A DNA stretch of 64,000 bases from Alterinioella nitratireducens (GTDB lineage Bacteria; Pseudomonadota; Alphaproteobacteria; Rhodobacterales; Rhodobacteraceae): contig NZ_JABJVX010000004.1 of the NCBI RefSeq assembly GCF_013155465.1, positions 248,001-312,000 of the forward strand. Direction: 5' to 3'. Positions 42,133 through 50,990 of this stretch are shown in pieces. The notes beneath the pieces were generated by a model. It did no database searches, was not told where the DNA came from, and worked only from the letters and a program-made list of their open reading frames with translations. Within the stretch, counting starts at the first letter, position 1, and each line of letters opens with the position of its first letter. Position numbers and translations under genes: made by a program.

Positions 42133-43578
42133 TTACCCGTGCCAGGCCGCAACCGTCTTCAACACAGAGAACCCGTAAAGCGCCTCGAACCCCTTTTCGC
42201 GCCCATGCCCCGAATGGCCGACCCCGCCAAAGGGCAGTTCCACACCGCCGCCCGCGCCGTAATTGTTCAGGAAAACCTGGCCCGCGCGCAGGCGTTTGGC
42301 CAGCCGCATCTGCCGCCCGCCATCCGCCGACCAGACCGAGGCGACCAGCCCGTAGGCGGTGCCATTGGCGATCTCGACGGCATGCTCCTCGTCGCGGAAG
42401 GGGAGGATCACCTGCACAGGCCCGAAGATCTCGTCCTGCGCCAGCGCGTGATCCGGGCCAATACCGGAAATCAGGGTCGGCGCGACGTAGTGGCCACCAC
42501 CCGGCGCATTATCGACGATGCGCCCCCGGCTCAGCACGTGGTTGTCGTCGGTCTTCGACAGGAACCCCTCGACGATTTTCTTCTGTTTCGCCGAGATCAG
42601 CGGCCCGACCCGGTGATCCTCAATCGCGGGGCCGACCGTCAGCCCGTCATAGGCCGCCGCCATATGGGTGCAGAGCTCGTCATAGATGCTCTCATGGACC
42701 AGGATGCGCGACGAAGCCGAACAGGTCTGCCCGGCATTCTGGATCCCCGCGTTGACCAGGAAGGGCAGGGCGCGGTCGAGGTCGGCATCGGCGAAGACCA
42801 GTTGCGGCGACTTGCCGCCAAGCTCCAGCGTGACCGGCACGATATTGTCGGACGCCGCCCGCTGCACCAGCTTGCCGACGCCCACCGATCCGGTAAACGA
42901 GATATGGTTGACGCCGGGATGCGCGGTCAGCGCCGCGCCCGCCTCCTCGCCCAGACCCGGCACCACATTCAGCGCCCCATCAGGCAGCCCCGCCTGCCGC
43001 GCCAGATCGGCGAAGGCCAGCGCCGACAGGCACGCCTCCTCGGCCGGTTTCAGTACACACGCATTGCCCATCGCCAGCGCCGCGCCGACCGAGCGCCCGA
43101 TGATCTGCATCGGGTAGTTCCACGGCACGATATGGCCCGTGACGCCATGCGGCTCGCGCAGGGTGTAGACGGTGAACCCGTCCTGAAACGGGATCGTCTC
43201 GCCCATCAACTTGTCGGCGGCCCCGCCATAGAATTCCATGTAGCGGGCCAGCGCGACGGCGTCGCTCTTCGCCTGCGCCAGTGGCTTGCCTACATCGGTC
43301 GCCTCAATCTCGGCCAGCGCGTCGATCTTCTGGCTGATCAGCCAGGAGAGCCGCATCATCACCCGGCCCCGTTCTGCGGCTGTCATCGCGCCCCATTCGC
43401 CCGCCAGCGCCTCCCGCGCGGCCTGCACCGCGGCGTCGATATCGGCGGCCTGCCCGCGCGCGATGCGCCCGATCTCCTCTCCGGTCGAGGGGTTCTCAAG
43501 GGGCAGCGTCTCGCCGCTTTCGGGCAAGTACCAGCGCCCGCCAATGAACACCTCCGCTGAATCGAACCAAAGCTGCAT
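42133..43578 (-). CDS. Aldehyde dehydrogenase family protein
   Basis: A 481-residue NAD(P)-dependent aldehyde dehydrogenase. It has N154 in VPWNYP, the NAD site SFTGSVGVGK (228-237), general base E252 in LELGGKSPQ, and nucleophile C286 in NAGQTCSASS. The pattern resembles betaine-aldehyde and gamma-glutamyl-semialdehyde dehydrogenases, but the substrate is not fixed. It follows the peptide-transporter ATPase gene by one base, so it belongs to the same operon and may process the imported compound. Confidence 0.92.
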   Translation of the reverse strand: MQLWFDSAEVFIGGRWYLPESGETLPLENPSTGEEIGRIARGQAADIDAAVQAAREALAGEWGAMTAAERGRVMMRLSWLISQKIDALAEIEATDVGKPLAQAKSDAVALARYMEFYGGAADKLMGETIPFQDGFTVYTLREPHGVTGHIVPWNYPMQIIGRSVGAALAMGNACVLKPAEEACLSALAFADLARQAGLPDGALNVVPGLGEEAGAALTAHPGVNHISFTGSVGVGKLVQRAASDNIVPVTLELGGKSPQLVFADADLDRALPFLVNAGIQNAGQTCSASSRILVHESIYDELCTHMAAAYDGLTVGPAIEDHRVGPLISAKQKKIVEGFLSKTDDNHVLSRGRIVDNAPGGGHYVAPTLISGIGPDHALAQDEIFGPVQVILPFRDEEHAVEIANGTAYGLVASVWSADGGRQMRLAKRLRAGQVFLNNYGAGGGVELPFGGVGHSGHGREKGFEALYGFSVLKTVAAWHG

Positions 43579-43579
43579 C

Positions 43580-45157
43580 TCAGGACTCCTTTCGGGAAAA
43601 CGCGGGCAGGCGCGGGGCAGCGGCCAGAAGCGCCTGCGTATAGGGGTGCCCAGGCGAGTCGAAGACGGTTTCGGTGGCGCCTTCCTCGACGATCTCGCCG
43701 GATTTCATCACCAGCACCCGGTCGGTGATGGCGCGCACCACGGTCAGGTCATGGCTGATGAAGAGGTAGCTTAGGTCGAGACGCGTCTGCAAATCCGCCA
43801 GCAGATCGAGGATCTGCGCCCGGATCGAGACGTCCAGCGCCGAGACCGCCTCGTCCAGCACAAGGATACGCGGGTTGGTGATGAGGGCGCGGGCAATGGC
43901 GATGCGCTGGCGTTGCCCGCCGGAAAACTCATGCGGGTATTTCTCCATATCGCTGGCCGACAGCCCGACCTCCTCCAGCGCGCGCCCGACCTGTTCGCGC
44001 CGCTCAGATGCCTGCGGCTTGTCGCTGATCAGGTGAAAGGGCTCGGCCACCAGATGCTCGACCTTCCAGCGCGGGTTGAAGCTGCCGTAAGGGTCTTGAA
44101 ACACCACCTGGATACCTGCGCGCATGGCATGCGGCATGGTCGGGCTGACCGCATTGCCGAAGGCGCGGATCCCGCCGCCCTGGATCGGGTCGAGCCCCAG
44201 GATCGCGCGGGTCAACGTCGATTTCCCGCAGCCGCTTTCGCCGACAAGCCCCAGGCTTTCGCCCTCATGCAGGGTCAGGCTGACCTGGTTGACGGCCTTC
44301 ACCGGCGGGCCACGCCGGACCCCCTTGCGCGGGCCGGGATATTCGCGGGTTGCCTGTCTCACCTCCAGCAGGGCCTGCCCGTGCGGGGCGGAGCGGCGGG
44401 TCGGCTGGTGGCGCGATGCCTCGAACAGCGACCGTGTATAGGGGTGGCGTTGCTCGCGCAGAACCACATCCGTCGCGCCATGTTCCACCAGCACGCCGCG
44501 TTGCATGACCCCGATATGGTCGGCCATGTCGGCGACAACGGCCAGGTCATGCGTGATGAGCAGCAGCGCCATATCCTCATCATCCACCAGATCGCGCAAC
44601 AGCGTCAGGATTTGCGCCTGCGTGGTCACGTCCAGCGCTGTCGTCGGCTCATCCGCGATCAGGAGGCGCGGGCGCAGCGCAATGGCGGTGGCGATGCAGA
44701 CGCGCTGCCGCTGGCCACCCGACAGCTCATGCGGAAAGCGGTCCAGATCAATCTGGGAAAGCCCGACCCGGTCGAGCTTTTCGCGCGCCAGGTCCAGCGC
44801 CTCGCGCCGCCCTGCCGCGCCGTGGATACGCAGGGTCTCGGCCACCTGGTCGCCGATGCTGCGCACGGGGTTGAGCGCGGTCATCGGCTCCTGGAAGATC
44901 ATGCCGATATCATTGCCGCGCAAACCGCACATATCGCGCTCGGACAGCGTCAGCAGGTCGCGCCCATCCAGCCGCGCCGCGCCGCTGGTCCGCGCCCCCT
45001 GCGGCAGAAGCTGCATCAGGCTGAGCGCCGTCATCGACTTGCCCGAGCCGCTTTCGCCGACCAGCCCGAACACCTCGCCCGCGCGCATCTCGAAAGTCAC
45101 GCCCTTCAGGATCTCCATCCCGTAGATATCGAGCGAGAGCCGGTCGATCCCGATCAT
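43580..45157 (-). CDS. Fused peptide ABC transporter ATP-binding protein (DppD-DppF type)
   Basis: A 525-residue protein with two complete ATPase domains. The first has Walker [12 protein letters not shown], signature LSGGQRQR and Walker [13 protein letters not shown]; the second, after about residue 270, has [17 protein letters not shown] and [12 protein letters not shown]. The second Walker B has DEA where DEP is usual, a common variant. Such fusions drive oligopeptide-type importers. The 5' end overlaps the stop of the upstream permease gene (45154-45157), and the aldehyde dehydrogenase follows after one base. Confidence 0.95.
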   Translation of the reverse strand: MIGIDRLSLDIYGMEILKGVTFEMRAGEVFGLVGESGSGKSMTALSLMQLLPQGARTSGAARLDGRDLLTLSERDMCGLRGNDIGMIFQEPMTALNPVRSIGDQVAETLRIHGAAGRREALDLAREKLDRVGLSQIDLDRFPHELSGGQRQRVCIATAIALRPRLLIADEPTTALDVTTQAQILTLLRDLVDDEDMALLLITHDLAVVADMADHIGVMQRGVLVEHGATDVVLREQRHPYTRSLFEASRHQPTRRSAPHGQALLEVRQATREYPGPRKGVRRGPPVKAVNQVSLTLHEGESLGLVGESGCGKSTLTRAILGLDPIQGGGIRAFGNAVSPTMPHAMRAGIQVVFQDPYGSFNPRWKVEHLVAEPFHLISDKPQASERREQVGRALEEVGLSASDMEKYPHEFSGGQRQRIAIARALITNPRILVLDEAVSALDVSIRAQILDLLADLQTRLDLSYLFISHDLTVVRAITDRVLVMKSGEIVEEGATETVFDSPGHPYTQALLAAAPRLPAFSRKES

Positions 45158-45978
45158 GCGCGCACCCGCCTCAGGCGCGGGTCCAGCATGTCGCGCAAGC
45201 CGTCGCCCATCAGGTTGAGGCCAAGCACCATGAAGACGATGGCCAGCCCCGGCAGCACCGCCAGCATCGGGTGGCTGTAGATCATCGTCTGCGCATCGGC
45301 CAGCATCCGGCCCCAGCTTGGCACCGGTGGCTGCACCGAGAGGCCGACATAGGACAGCGCCGCCTCGGCCAGGATGCCGAGCGAGAACTGGATCGTGGCC
45401 TGCACGATCAGCAGGCTGGAGATATTGGGCAGGATATGCTCGGCGCTGATCCGCGTCTTGTTCTTGCCCGCCACCCGTGCGGCGAGGACGTAATCGAGCG
45501 TCCAGAGGCTCAGCGCGCCACCCCGCGCGACACGGGCGAAGACGGGGATGTTGAAGATGCCGATGGCGATGATCGCGTTGAAGGCGGAGGGGCCGAACAC
45601 GGCGGTGATCAGGATGGCGATGACGAGGCTGGGGAAGGCAAAGATCAGGTCATTGCCGCGCATGATCACTTCATCCAGCAGGCTGCCCCGGTTGGCGGCG
45701 GCCGCCAGGCCAAGCGGCACGCCAAGCGCCACGCCGATCCCCACCGCGACCAGCGCCACCGCGATGGAAATGCGGGCGCCCACCATCAGCATCGACACCA
45801 TGTCGCGCCCGAACTGGTCGGTGCCAAGCCAGTATTCCGCCCCCGCCGGGCGCAGCCGGTCGGCGATGATGAGGGTCTCGACGTCATGCGGCGTCCAGAC
45901 CAGGCTGAGCAGCGCGATGACAAGGAAGAGCACCGACAGCACGGCTCCGATGACCAGCGAGAGGGGGAGGCGGGTCAT
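45154..45978 (-). CDS. Peptide-type ABC transporter permease (DppC-like)
   Basis: A 274-residue permease with an N-terminal membrane helix (LVIGAVLSVLFLVIALLSLVW), the DppC pattern WLGTDQFGRDMVSMLMVGARISIAVALVAVGIG, and the EAA loop DYVLAARVAGKNKTRISAEHILPNI. It ends in LGLNLMGDGLRDMLDPRLRR, the usual C-terminus. It is coupled by overlap to both neighbours. Its DppB partner is separated from it by two unrelated genes. Confidence 0.94.
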   Translation of the reverse strand: MTRLPLSLVIGAVLSVLFLVIALLSLVWTPHDVETLIIADRLRPAGAEYWLGTDQFGRDMVSMLMVGARISIAVALVAVGIGVALGVPLGLAAAANRGSLLDEVIMRGNDLIFAFPSLVIAILITAVFGPSAFNAIIAIGIFNIPVFARVARGGALSLWTLDYVLAARVAGKNKTRISAEHILPNISSLLIVQATIQFSLGILAEAALSYVGLSVQPPVPSWGRMLADAQTMIYSHPMLAVLPGLAIVFMVLGLNLMGDGLRDMLDPRLRRVRA

Positions 45979-46991
45979 GACGCGCTATCCTTTACCGCAG
46001 GCAGCAGATCCCGATGCCGCAGAACTTCGAGGCGTTGGGTGACACGCGACTGAAACCCCCTGCGCAGGGCCGGGGTCGGGGTTTCCTCCCAGTGCCTCAT
46101 GCAGGCCCGCGAGATCCAGCGCGGCACCGGGGCGGGCCGATGCGTCAGGCAACGGGTTTCCCCGGCCTCGCGGATGCCCTGCTGGTCGGCAGGATCGGAC
46201 AGATGCCCCAGCCCAAGCGCCGTCAGATGAACGCAATGCGTCATCCAGGCCGCCGCGACATTGGCGTCCGGGGTCTTCTTCCATTCCGTGTGGGTGTTGG
46301 CGCCGTGATAGTGCTTGCGGTAGAGCGGGCGCGGCACGGCGATCATCGGCCCCAGCACGGCCTGCTGCATGATCCAGGTGCTGTCGACGAACAGATCCCC
46401 CATCGGGTTCGGCTGCAACGCCAGCGCGCGCCAGCAGGGGGGCGTGCGGTTGACGGCGCGAATGCTGACGCCCGGATAGTCATCCGTGATCACATCCATG
46501 ATCCGCTGCCGCAGCGTGCCGGTATGTGCCTTGGCGGCGATCCTGACCCCCTCCCGGTCCTGCAACCCGGCCAAGGAGATGTCGCTATAGGCGGCCGAGG
46601 CACCGGGGTTGTCCTGCAACGTGCCGACCAAGGTGGCGTAGTAGGTGGGGGCGGGCTCGTCATCATGCGGCAGGATGGCGAAATAGGGCGAACTGGCCAG
46701 CGCGACCAGCCGGGTCTTGTTGCGCACCCATCCAAGTCGGGCCGTCTGATGGATCACCCGGATTCCGGGATCGGCGCAGAGCCGGTCGATCTCGGGCGCG
46801 TAATGGCCGCCGTCATTGGACAGGATCACCTGGAAATCCCGAAAGGTCTGGCGGCGCAAGGCGTTCAGTGTGCGATCCAGGAACGGCGTTGCGCGGTAGG
46901 CGGGAATACAGATCGTCAGCGCCGGTCGTGCACGGTAGCCGATCGGACCGGTTGGGGCGACGGCGGGCGGGCTGCGGTCAGATTGCGGCAT
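45975..46991 (-). CDS. Glycosyltransferase family 2 protein within the transporter operon
   Basis: A 338-residue GT-A fold protein. LTICIPAYRATPFLDRTLNALRRQTFRDFQVILSNDGG is the GT2 start, and FAILPHDDEPAPTYYATL provides the DxD-like metal site. The region around residue 200 resembles an acceptor-binding part (DLFVDSTWIMQQAVLG). No membrane helices are evident. Its 5' part overlaps the oxidoreductase gene by 14 bases and its stop overlaps the dppC-like start (ATGA), so it is a true operon member. Donor and acceptor are unknown. Finding a glycosyltransferase between two permease genes is unusual. Confidence 0.85.
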   Translation of the reverse strand: MPQSDRSPPAVAPTGPIGYRARPALTICIPAYRATPFLDRTLNALRRQTFRDFQVILSNDGGHYAPEIDRLCADPGIRVIHQTARLGWVRNKTRLVALASSPYFAILPHDDEPAPTYYATLVGTLQDNPGASAAYSDISLAGLQDREGVRIAAKAHTGTLRQRIMDVITDDYPGVSIRAVNRTPPCWRALALQPNPMGDLFVDSTWIMQQAVLGPMIAVPRPLYRKHYHGANTHTEWKKTPDANVAAAWMTHCVHLTALGLGHLSDPADQQGIREAGETRCLTHRPAPVPRWISRACMRHWEETPTPALRRGFQSRVTQRLEVLRHRDLLPAVKDSAS

Positions 46992-48249
46992 GGATCACCT
47001 TGCGGGGCAGGAGCGCATCGGCGGTGGCCAGGGCCAGGGCGGGGGCGGTCGTGTACTTGCCGGTGTCCAGCGTGAAATAGCCGGGGGCCAACCGGTGCAG
47101 CCCTATGGCATGGCGTTCGTGCAACTGGCTTTTCGTGTCGTCGATATCGGATGTGCCGCGTGCCACGATGAACCCGCCGCTGACCGTGTAGGGCCTGTCG
47201 AAATCCGGCACCGGCAGGTCCGACAGCGCGGGATAGAGGCGCGACAGGTTGGCGACGGTCTGGCGATGCAACCTGCGGGTTTGCGCCGCGGAGGGCTGCG
47301 GCGGTCGCATCTCGGGGCCGGTCGTCGCCGAGACCATTCCCGCCGGGTACCAGGACAGGTAGACCCGACCGCCAGGATAGGCGACCACATCGCCATAGGT
47401 GCCGAGAAAGGCGGTCATGTTGCGCAGATCCTTGCCCCCGGGGCCGGTCTCGATATTGACGCTGAACTTGAAGCGCGTGAACCAGTCGGCCCCGTCGTCA
47501 AAGCCCGAATCCCGGTCGATCTGCCTGCGTCCGGCCCAGGCCGCGTTCACGACCTGGCGAAACGGCCCATGGTCGGTGACAGCCGAGCCGTCGCATTGGA
47601 TCGACCAGCCGCCCTTCCGGGGCGAACACCGGCGCACCCGGCTGTTCAGACGGATGCAAATGCGCGGATGCCGATGGATGGCCGCCGCGATCGCATCGGC
47701 CAGCGCGAAGGTATCGACCGCCCGCTCCGGCGTCGTGTAGGCCGCCACGACATCCCGAGGGCCCATACGGTAGGGCGACGGATCGAGCCGCTGCCAGGGT
47801 TCCAGCCGGTCCTCGCCCAGATAGCGCCGCGAGCCGTCCGACGCCTCCGCGATCAGTCGATCGACGGCGCTCAGATGTGCCTCCAATTGCTCGGGCGACA
47901 ATTGGCTGTCATGGGGCACCAGGTAGTCGAACGGATCGGTAAGGGCCGCGTCGAATGCCCTTGCGCCGACCCACCGCTCGATGATTGGGCGAAACGCCAG
48001 CGCGCCCTCGATCATCCGGCGCGCCGTCTGACCGGTGGAATCGGCGGCGTAGACGTAACCGAGGTGGATCTTGCCCTCGTTCACGCGCGACGCGTGGCGC
48101 AGCACGTGGCTATCGGCCTCGAACAGCACGACCGAAGCGCCCCGGTCGGCGGTCTCTAGCGCCACCAGCGCACCGGCCATGCCGCCGCCGATCACGGCGA
48201 TGGTCTCGTCCGCTCGTGCGGCGTGTTGGCCGGGAGGAAGGACAGTCAT
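46978..48249 (-). CDS. FAD-dependent oxidoreductase (DAO superfamily) within the transporter operon
   Basis: A 423-residue protein with an N-terminal FAD site TIAVIGGGMAGALVALETADRGASVVLFEA (GxGxxG near 20-25) and an Arg-rich segment ASRVNEGKIHLGYVYA, which resembles the R/H-x-GYxY region of flavoproteins found in polysaccharide clusters. Near the end GGFIVARGTSDIDDTKSQ and GYFTLDTGKYTTAPALALATADAL give the second FAD contact. No membrane helix is seen. It overlaps the dppB-like stop (ATGA) and the glycosyltransferase start (14 bases). The substrate could be a sugar or an amine; I cannot decide. Confidence 0.82.
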   Translation of the reverse strand: MTVLPPGQHAARADETIAVIGGGMAGALVALETADRGASVVLFEADSHVLRHASRVNEGKIHLGYVYAADSTGQTARRMIEGALAFRPIIERWVGARAFDAALTDPFDYLVPHDSQLSPEQLEAHLSAVDRLIAEASDGSRRYLGEDRLEPWQRLDPSPYRMGPRDVVAAYTTPERAVDTFALADAIAAAIHRHPRICIRLNSRVRRCSPRKGGWSIQCDGSAVTDHGPFRQVVNAAWAGRRQIDRDSGFDDGADWFTRFKFSVNIETGPGGKDLRNMTAFLGTYGDVVAYPGGRVYLSWYPAGMVSATTGPEMRPPQPSAAQTRRLHRQTVANLSRLYPALSDLPVPDFDRPYTVSGGFIVARGTSDIDDTKSQLHERHAIGLHRLAPGYFTLDTGKYTTAPALALATADALLPRKVIHAAI

Positions 48250-49190
48250 GACCGCCTCCGCAATCTCGGATCGGCCAGCGCATAGGCGATATCGACCAGG
48301 AAAGTGACCAGGATCACGGCGAAGACCAGCAGCATGGTGACAGATTCCACCACCACCAGGTCGCGCTGCGTGATGCCCTGAAAGATCAGCCGCCCGAGGC
48401 CGGGCAGGAAAAACACGTTCTCGATGATGATCGCGCCCGCCAGCAGGAACGAGAATTGCAGCCCGATGATCGTCAGCACCGGGATCAGCGCGTTGCGGAG
48501 CGCGTGGCGCAGCGTCACCTGGCGGCGTGTCAGCCCCTTGGCCCGCGCGGTGCGGATGTAATCCTGCCCCATGGTCTCGATCAGGGCGGAGCGCATCACG
48601 CGCGCCAGGATCGCGGCTTGCGGCAGGGCAAGGGCCACGGCGGGTAGCAGCAGGGATTTCAGCGCCGCGCCGGGCGCCTCCCAGCCCGGAAAGCCGCCCG
48701 CGTTGAACCAGCGCAGGTTGACCGCGAAGACCAGCACCAGAAGCATGGCGAACCAGAAATTCGGCACCGCGATGCCCAGTTGCGTGCCGCCCATGATGGA
48801 ATAATCCGCCGCCGTGCCGCGCTTTGACGCCGCGATCAGGCCGATGGGAAACGCGATCAGGGTGGACAGGATCAACGCGAACCCCGCCAGAGGCAAGGAC
48901 ACCCAGAGCCGTTGCAGGATCAACTCCGACACCGGCACGCGGTAGGTGTATGAGGTGCCGAAATCGCCCTGCACCAGTCCGGTGATCCAGGTGATGTAGC
49001 GGCTGACCTTGCTGCCTGTCAGGCCCAGGTCTTCGCGCAGGGCCTGCACTGTCTCCTCGTTGGCGTTGAGGCCGAGCATGAAGGCCGCCGGATCGCCCGG
49101 AACCACCTCGATCACCACGAAGATGACAAGGCTTGCGGCAATCAGGCTGAGGCCGAGCGAGACAAGACGCCCGAGGATAAAGCGCAGCAT
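48246..49190 (-). CDS. Peptide-type ABC transporter permease (DppB-like)
   Basis: A 314-residue permease. The first membrane segment is FILGRLVSLGLSLIAASLVIFVV, followed by VVPGDPAAFMLG, GDFGTSYTYRVPVSELI, and the EAA loop QDYIRTARAKGLTRRQVTLRHALRNALIPVLTIIG. The C-terminus LVDIAYALADPRLR fits the family. ATG 49190 is the first codon of the operon. It is divergent from the creatinase gene with 195 bp between starts. Confidence 0.94.
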   Translation of the reverse strand: MLRFILGRLVSLGLSLIAASLVIFVVIEVVPGDPAAFMLGLNANEETVQALREDLGLTGSKVSRYITWITGLVQGDFGTSYTYRVPVSELILQRLWVSLPLAGFALILSTLIAFPIGLIAASKRGTAADYSIMGGTQLGIAVPNFWFAMLLVLVFAVNLRWFNAGGFPGWEAPGAALKSLLLPAVALALPQAAILARVMRSALIETMGQDYIRTARAKGLTRRQVTLRHALRNALIPVLTIIGLQFSFLLAGAIIIENVFFLPGLGRLIFQGITQRDLVVVESVTMLLVFAVILVTFLVDIAYALADPRLRRRS

Positions 49191-49385
49191 GGGCGCGACG
49201 TTAGAGGGCGGCGCGCGCGAGGGCCAGAGGCTTGTTGAGCGCGCAGGCGAAGATTGCGTATCGCCGTGATTTCGGATACCGATCGGCGCGAGACTCAGGG
49301 CGATGGCGTCGCCCCGGCAGGTGGGTTCAGTCTGCCGCAGCATCCGCCCTGAACGCCGGGGCCTTTCTGAAAGGGAGGGTCCGCG

Positions 49386-50597
49386 ATGTCCAACACGCGC
49401 CCGGAATTCTATCGTTTTCACAATGGCGACAAGCCCGCACTGCAATTCGCGCAGACCGAATATGACGCCCGCCTGATGGGGCTGCGCGCGATCATGGACG
49501 CAAACGGCGTCGATGCGGTCGTGCTCAGCTCCATGCACAACATCGCCTATTACTCGGGCTTCCTCTATTGCGCCTTCGGGCGCGCTTACGCGCTGGTCGT
49601 GACGGCGCGCGAGGCGGTGACGATCTCGGCGGGCATCGACGCGGGCCAGCCCTGGCGGCGGGGGGCGACCGACAACATCACCTATACCGACTGGCAGCGG
49701 GACAATTACTGGCGCGCGATTGTCCATGTCGCGGGCAAGGGCAAATCCGTGGGGATCGAGGGCGATCACCTGACCCTGGCGCAGAGCGAGAAGATGCGCG
49801 CCTTCATGCAGCCGTCCTCGGTCACCGACATCGCGCCGATGACGATGCAGCAGCGGATGCGCAAATCGCCCGCCGAGCTGGAGATCATCCGGGCGGGCGC
49901 AAACACGGCCGATGTCGGCGGCTACGCGATCCGCGATGCGGTGAAAATCGGCGCGCGCGAGATCGACATTGCCATGGCGGGCCGCGATGCGATGGAACTG
50001 GAGATCGCCAGGCGCTTCCCCGATGCCGAATATCGCGACACCTGGGTCTGGTTCCAGTCGGGCCTGAACACCGACGGCGCGCATAACCCGGTGACGGCGC
50101 GCAAGCTGGAACGGGGCGATATCCTGAGCCTCAATACATTTCCCATGATTTCAGGCTATTACACGGCGCTGGAGCGCACCATGTTCGCGGGCGAGGCCGA
50201 CGCGGCGTCGCTCAAGATCTGGGAGGCGAATGTGGCCGCGCATGAATATGGCATGAGCCTGCTGAAACCGGGTGCCAGCTGTGCCGAGGTGACGCTGAAG
50301 ATCAACGATTTCTTCGCCGAGCGCGACCTGCTGCAATACCGCACCTTCGGCTATGGCCATTCCTTCGGGGTGCTGTCGCATTACTACGGGCGCGAGGCCG
50401 GACTGGAACTGCGCGAGGATATCGACACGGTGCTGGAACCCGGCATGGTGATCTCGATGGAGCCGATGCTGACGATTCCCGAGGGCCAGCCGGGGGCGGG
50501 TGGCTACCGCGAGCATGACATCCTGTTCATCACGGAAGGTGGCAACGAGAACGTCACGGGCTACCCCTACGGGCCGGAGTTCAACGTCGTCGGATAG
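49386..50597 (+). CDS. Creatinase (creatine amidinohydrolase), M24 family
   Basis: A 403-residue pita-bread-fold enzyme converting creatine to sarcosine and urea. The sequence follows Pseudomonas putida creatinase closely: SSMHNIAYYSGFLYCAFGR, DAGQPWRR...TDNITYTDWQRDNY, FQSGLNTDGAHNPVT with catalytic H233 (H232 there), E263 in ALERTMF and E359 in SMEPML. YGHSFGVLSHYYGREAGLELREDIDTVLEPGMV is nearly unchanged from the known enzyme. AGGGAGG lies before the ATG. It is flanked on both sides by genes of a peptide-type transporter in the other direction. Sarcosine oxidase genes are not in the window. Confidence 0.93.
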   Translation: MSNTRPEFYRFHNGDKPALQFAQTEYDARLMGLRAIMDANGVDAVVLSSMHNIAYYSGFLYCAFGRAYALVVTAREAVTISAGIDAGQPWRRGATDNITYTDWQRDNYWRAIVHVAGKGKSVGIEGDHLTLAQSEKMRAFMQPSSVTDIAPMTMQQRMRKSPAELEIIRAGANTADVGGYAIRDAVKIGAREIDIAMAGRDAMELEIARRFPDAEYRDTWVWFQSGLNTDGAHNPVTARKLERGDILSLNTFPMISGYYTALERTMFAGEADAASLKIWEANVAAHEYGMSLLKPGASCAEVTLKINDFFAERDLLQYRTFGYGHSFGVLSHYYGREAGLELREDIDTVLEPGMVISMEPMLTIPEGQPGAGGYREHDILFITEGGNENVTGYPYGPEFNVVG

Positions 50598-50735
50598 GCC
50601 AAAACGGCCGTGCACCCTGCGTACACCCCCCGATACACCCCCCGTGCATACCGGGGATCGCAGGGCGTGGCTTGGGCGCCGTCTTGTCGGGCGGCGCCCA
50701 TGTGGTGTCTCGGCGCTTGCGCGCCGACCGGCGGG

Positions 50736-50786
50736 CGGCCCGCGTCAGGCCCCCTTCGGGAGCCCTCCTTGGGCCGCATTGCCATG
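50736..50786 (+). repeat. 51-bp dispersed repeat, copy A
   Basis: Begins CGGCCCGCGTCAGGCCCCCT and ends GCATTGCCATG. It aligns over its length with 55984-56035, with a few substitutions and an indel. Both copies lie just downstream of genes and a short way before a GGTATTT-type element. Confidence 0.7.
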
Positions 50787-50890
50787 CGCGTGGGGCAGGG
50801 GACGGTATTCGGGTTGGGACCGTTCCAGCGCGGGTCAGGGGGCGGAGCCTTCCCTTTCAGCGGCATATGCCGCCTATCGGGCACTGGGCG

Positions 50891-50914
50891 GAGGTATTTA
50901 TCGGCAAAATGAAA
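50891..50914 (+). repeat. Dispersed GGTATTT-type intergenic repeat, copy 2
   Basis: GAGGTATTTATCGGCAAAAT followed by GAAA. Nearly the same as the copy at 57783-57807. Confidence 0.65.
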
Positions 50915-50954
50915 GCAGAATCAGCCGAGGAGCGCCCGGCACCGGGGGCGAGGA

Positions 50955-50978
50955 GGCCCCCGCGTTCGGGCGGGGGCC
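50955..50978 (-). terminator. Terminator-like stem after the SBP gene
   Basis: GGCCCCCGC (50955-50963) pairs with GCGGGGGCC (50970-50978). It lies 12 bp past the SBP stop on the minus strand, but has only a weak pyrimidine tail. Confidence 0.5.
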
Positions 50979-50990
50979 CCAAAGGCCGTG

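Larger units (their letters stand above)
50598..50990. other. 393-bp spacer rich in repeats and hairpins
   Basis: No gene is supported here. It holds an 11-bp tandem repeat (TACACCCCCCG at 50622-50632 and 50634-50644), a GGGCGCCG/CGGCGCCC hairpin (50674-50699), a CGGCGC/GCGCCG hairpin (50711-50726), a dispersed repeat (50736-50786), a GGTATTT-type repeat (50891-50914) and a terminator-like stem (50955-50978). It lies between the creatinase stop and the convergent SBP stop. Confidence 0.75.

Noticed and set aside
50567..50912. Possible small proteins in the 50598-50990 spacer.
   Set aside because: Overlapping frames on both strands are equally open; the sequence is repeats and hairpins and lacks ribosome sites.
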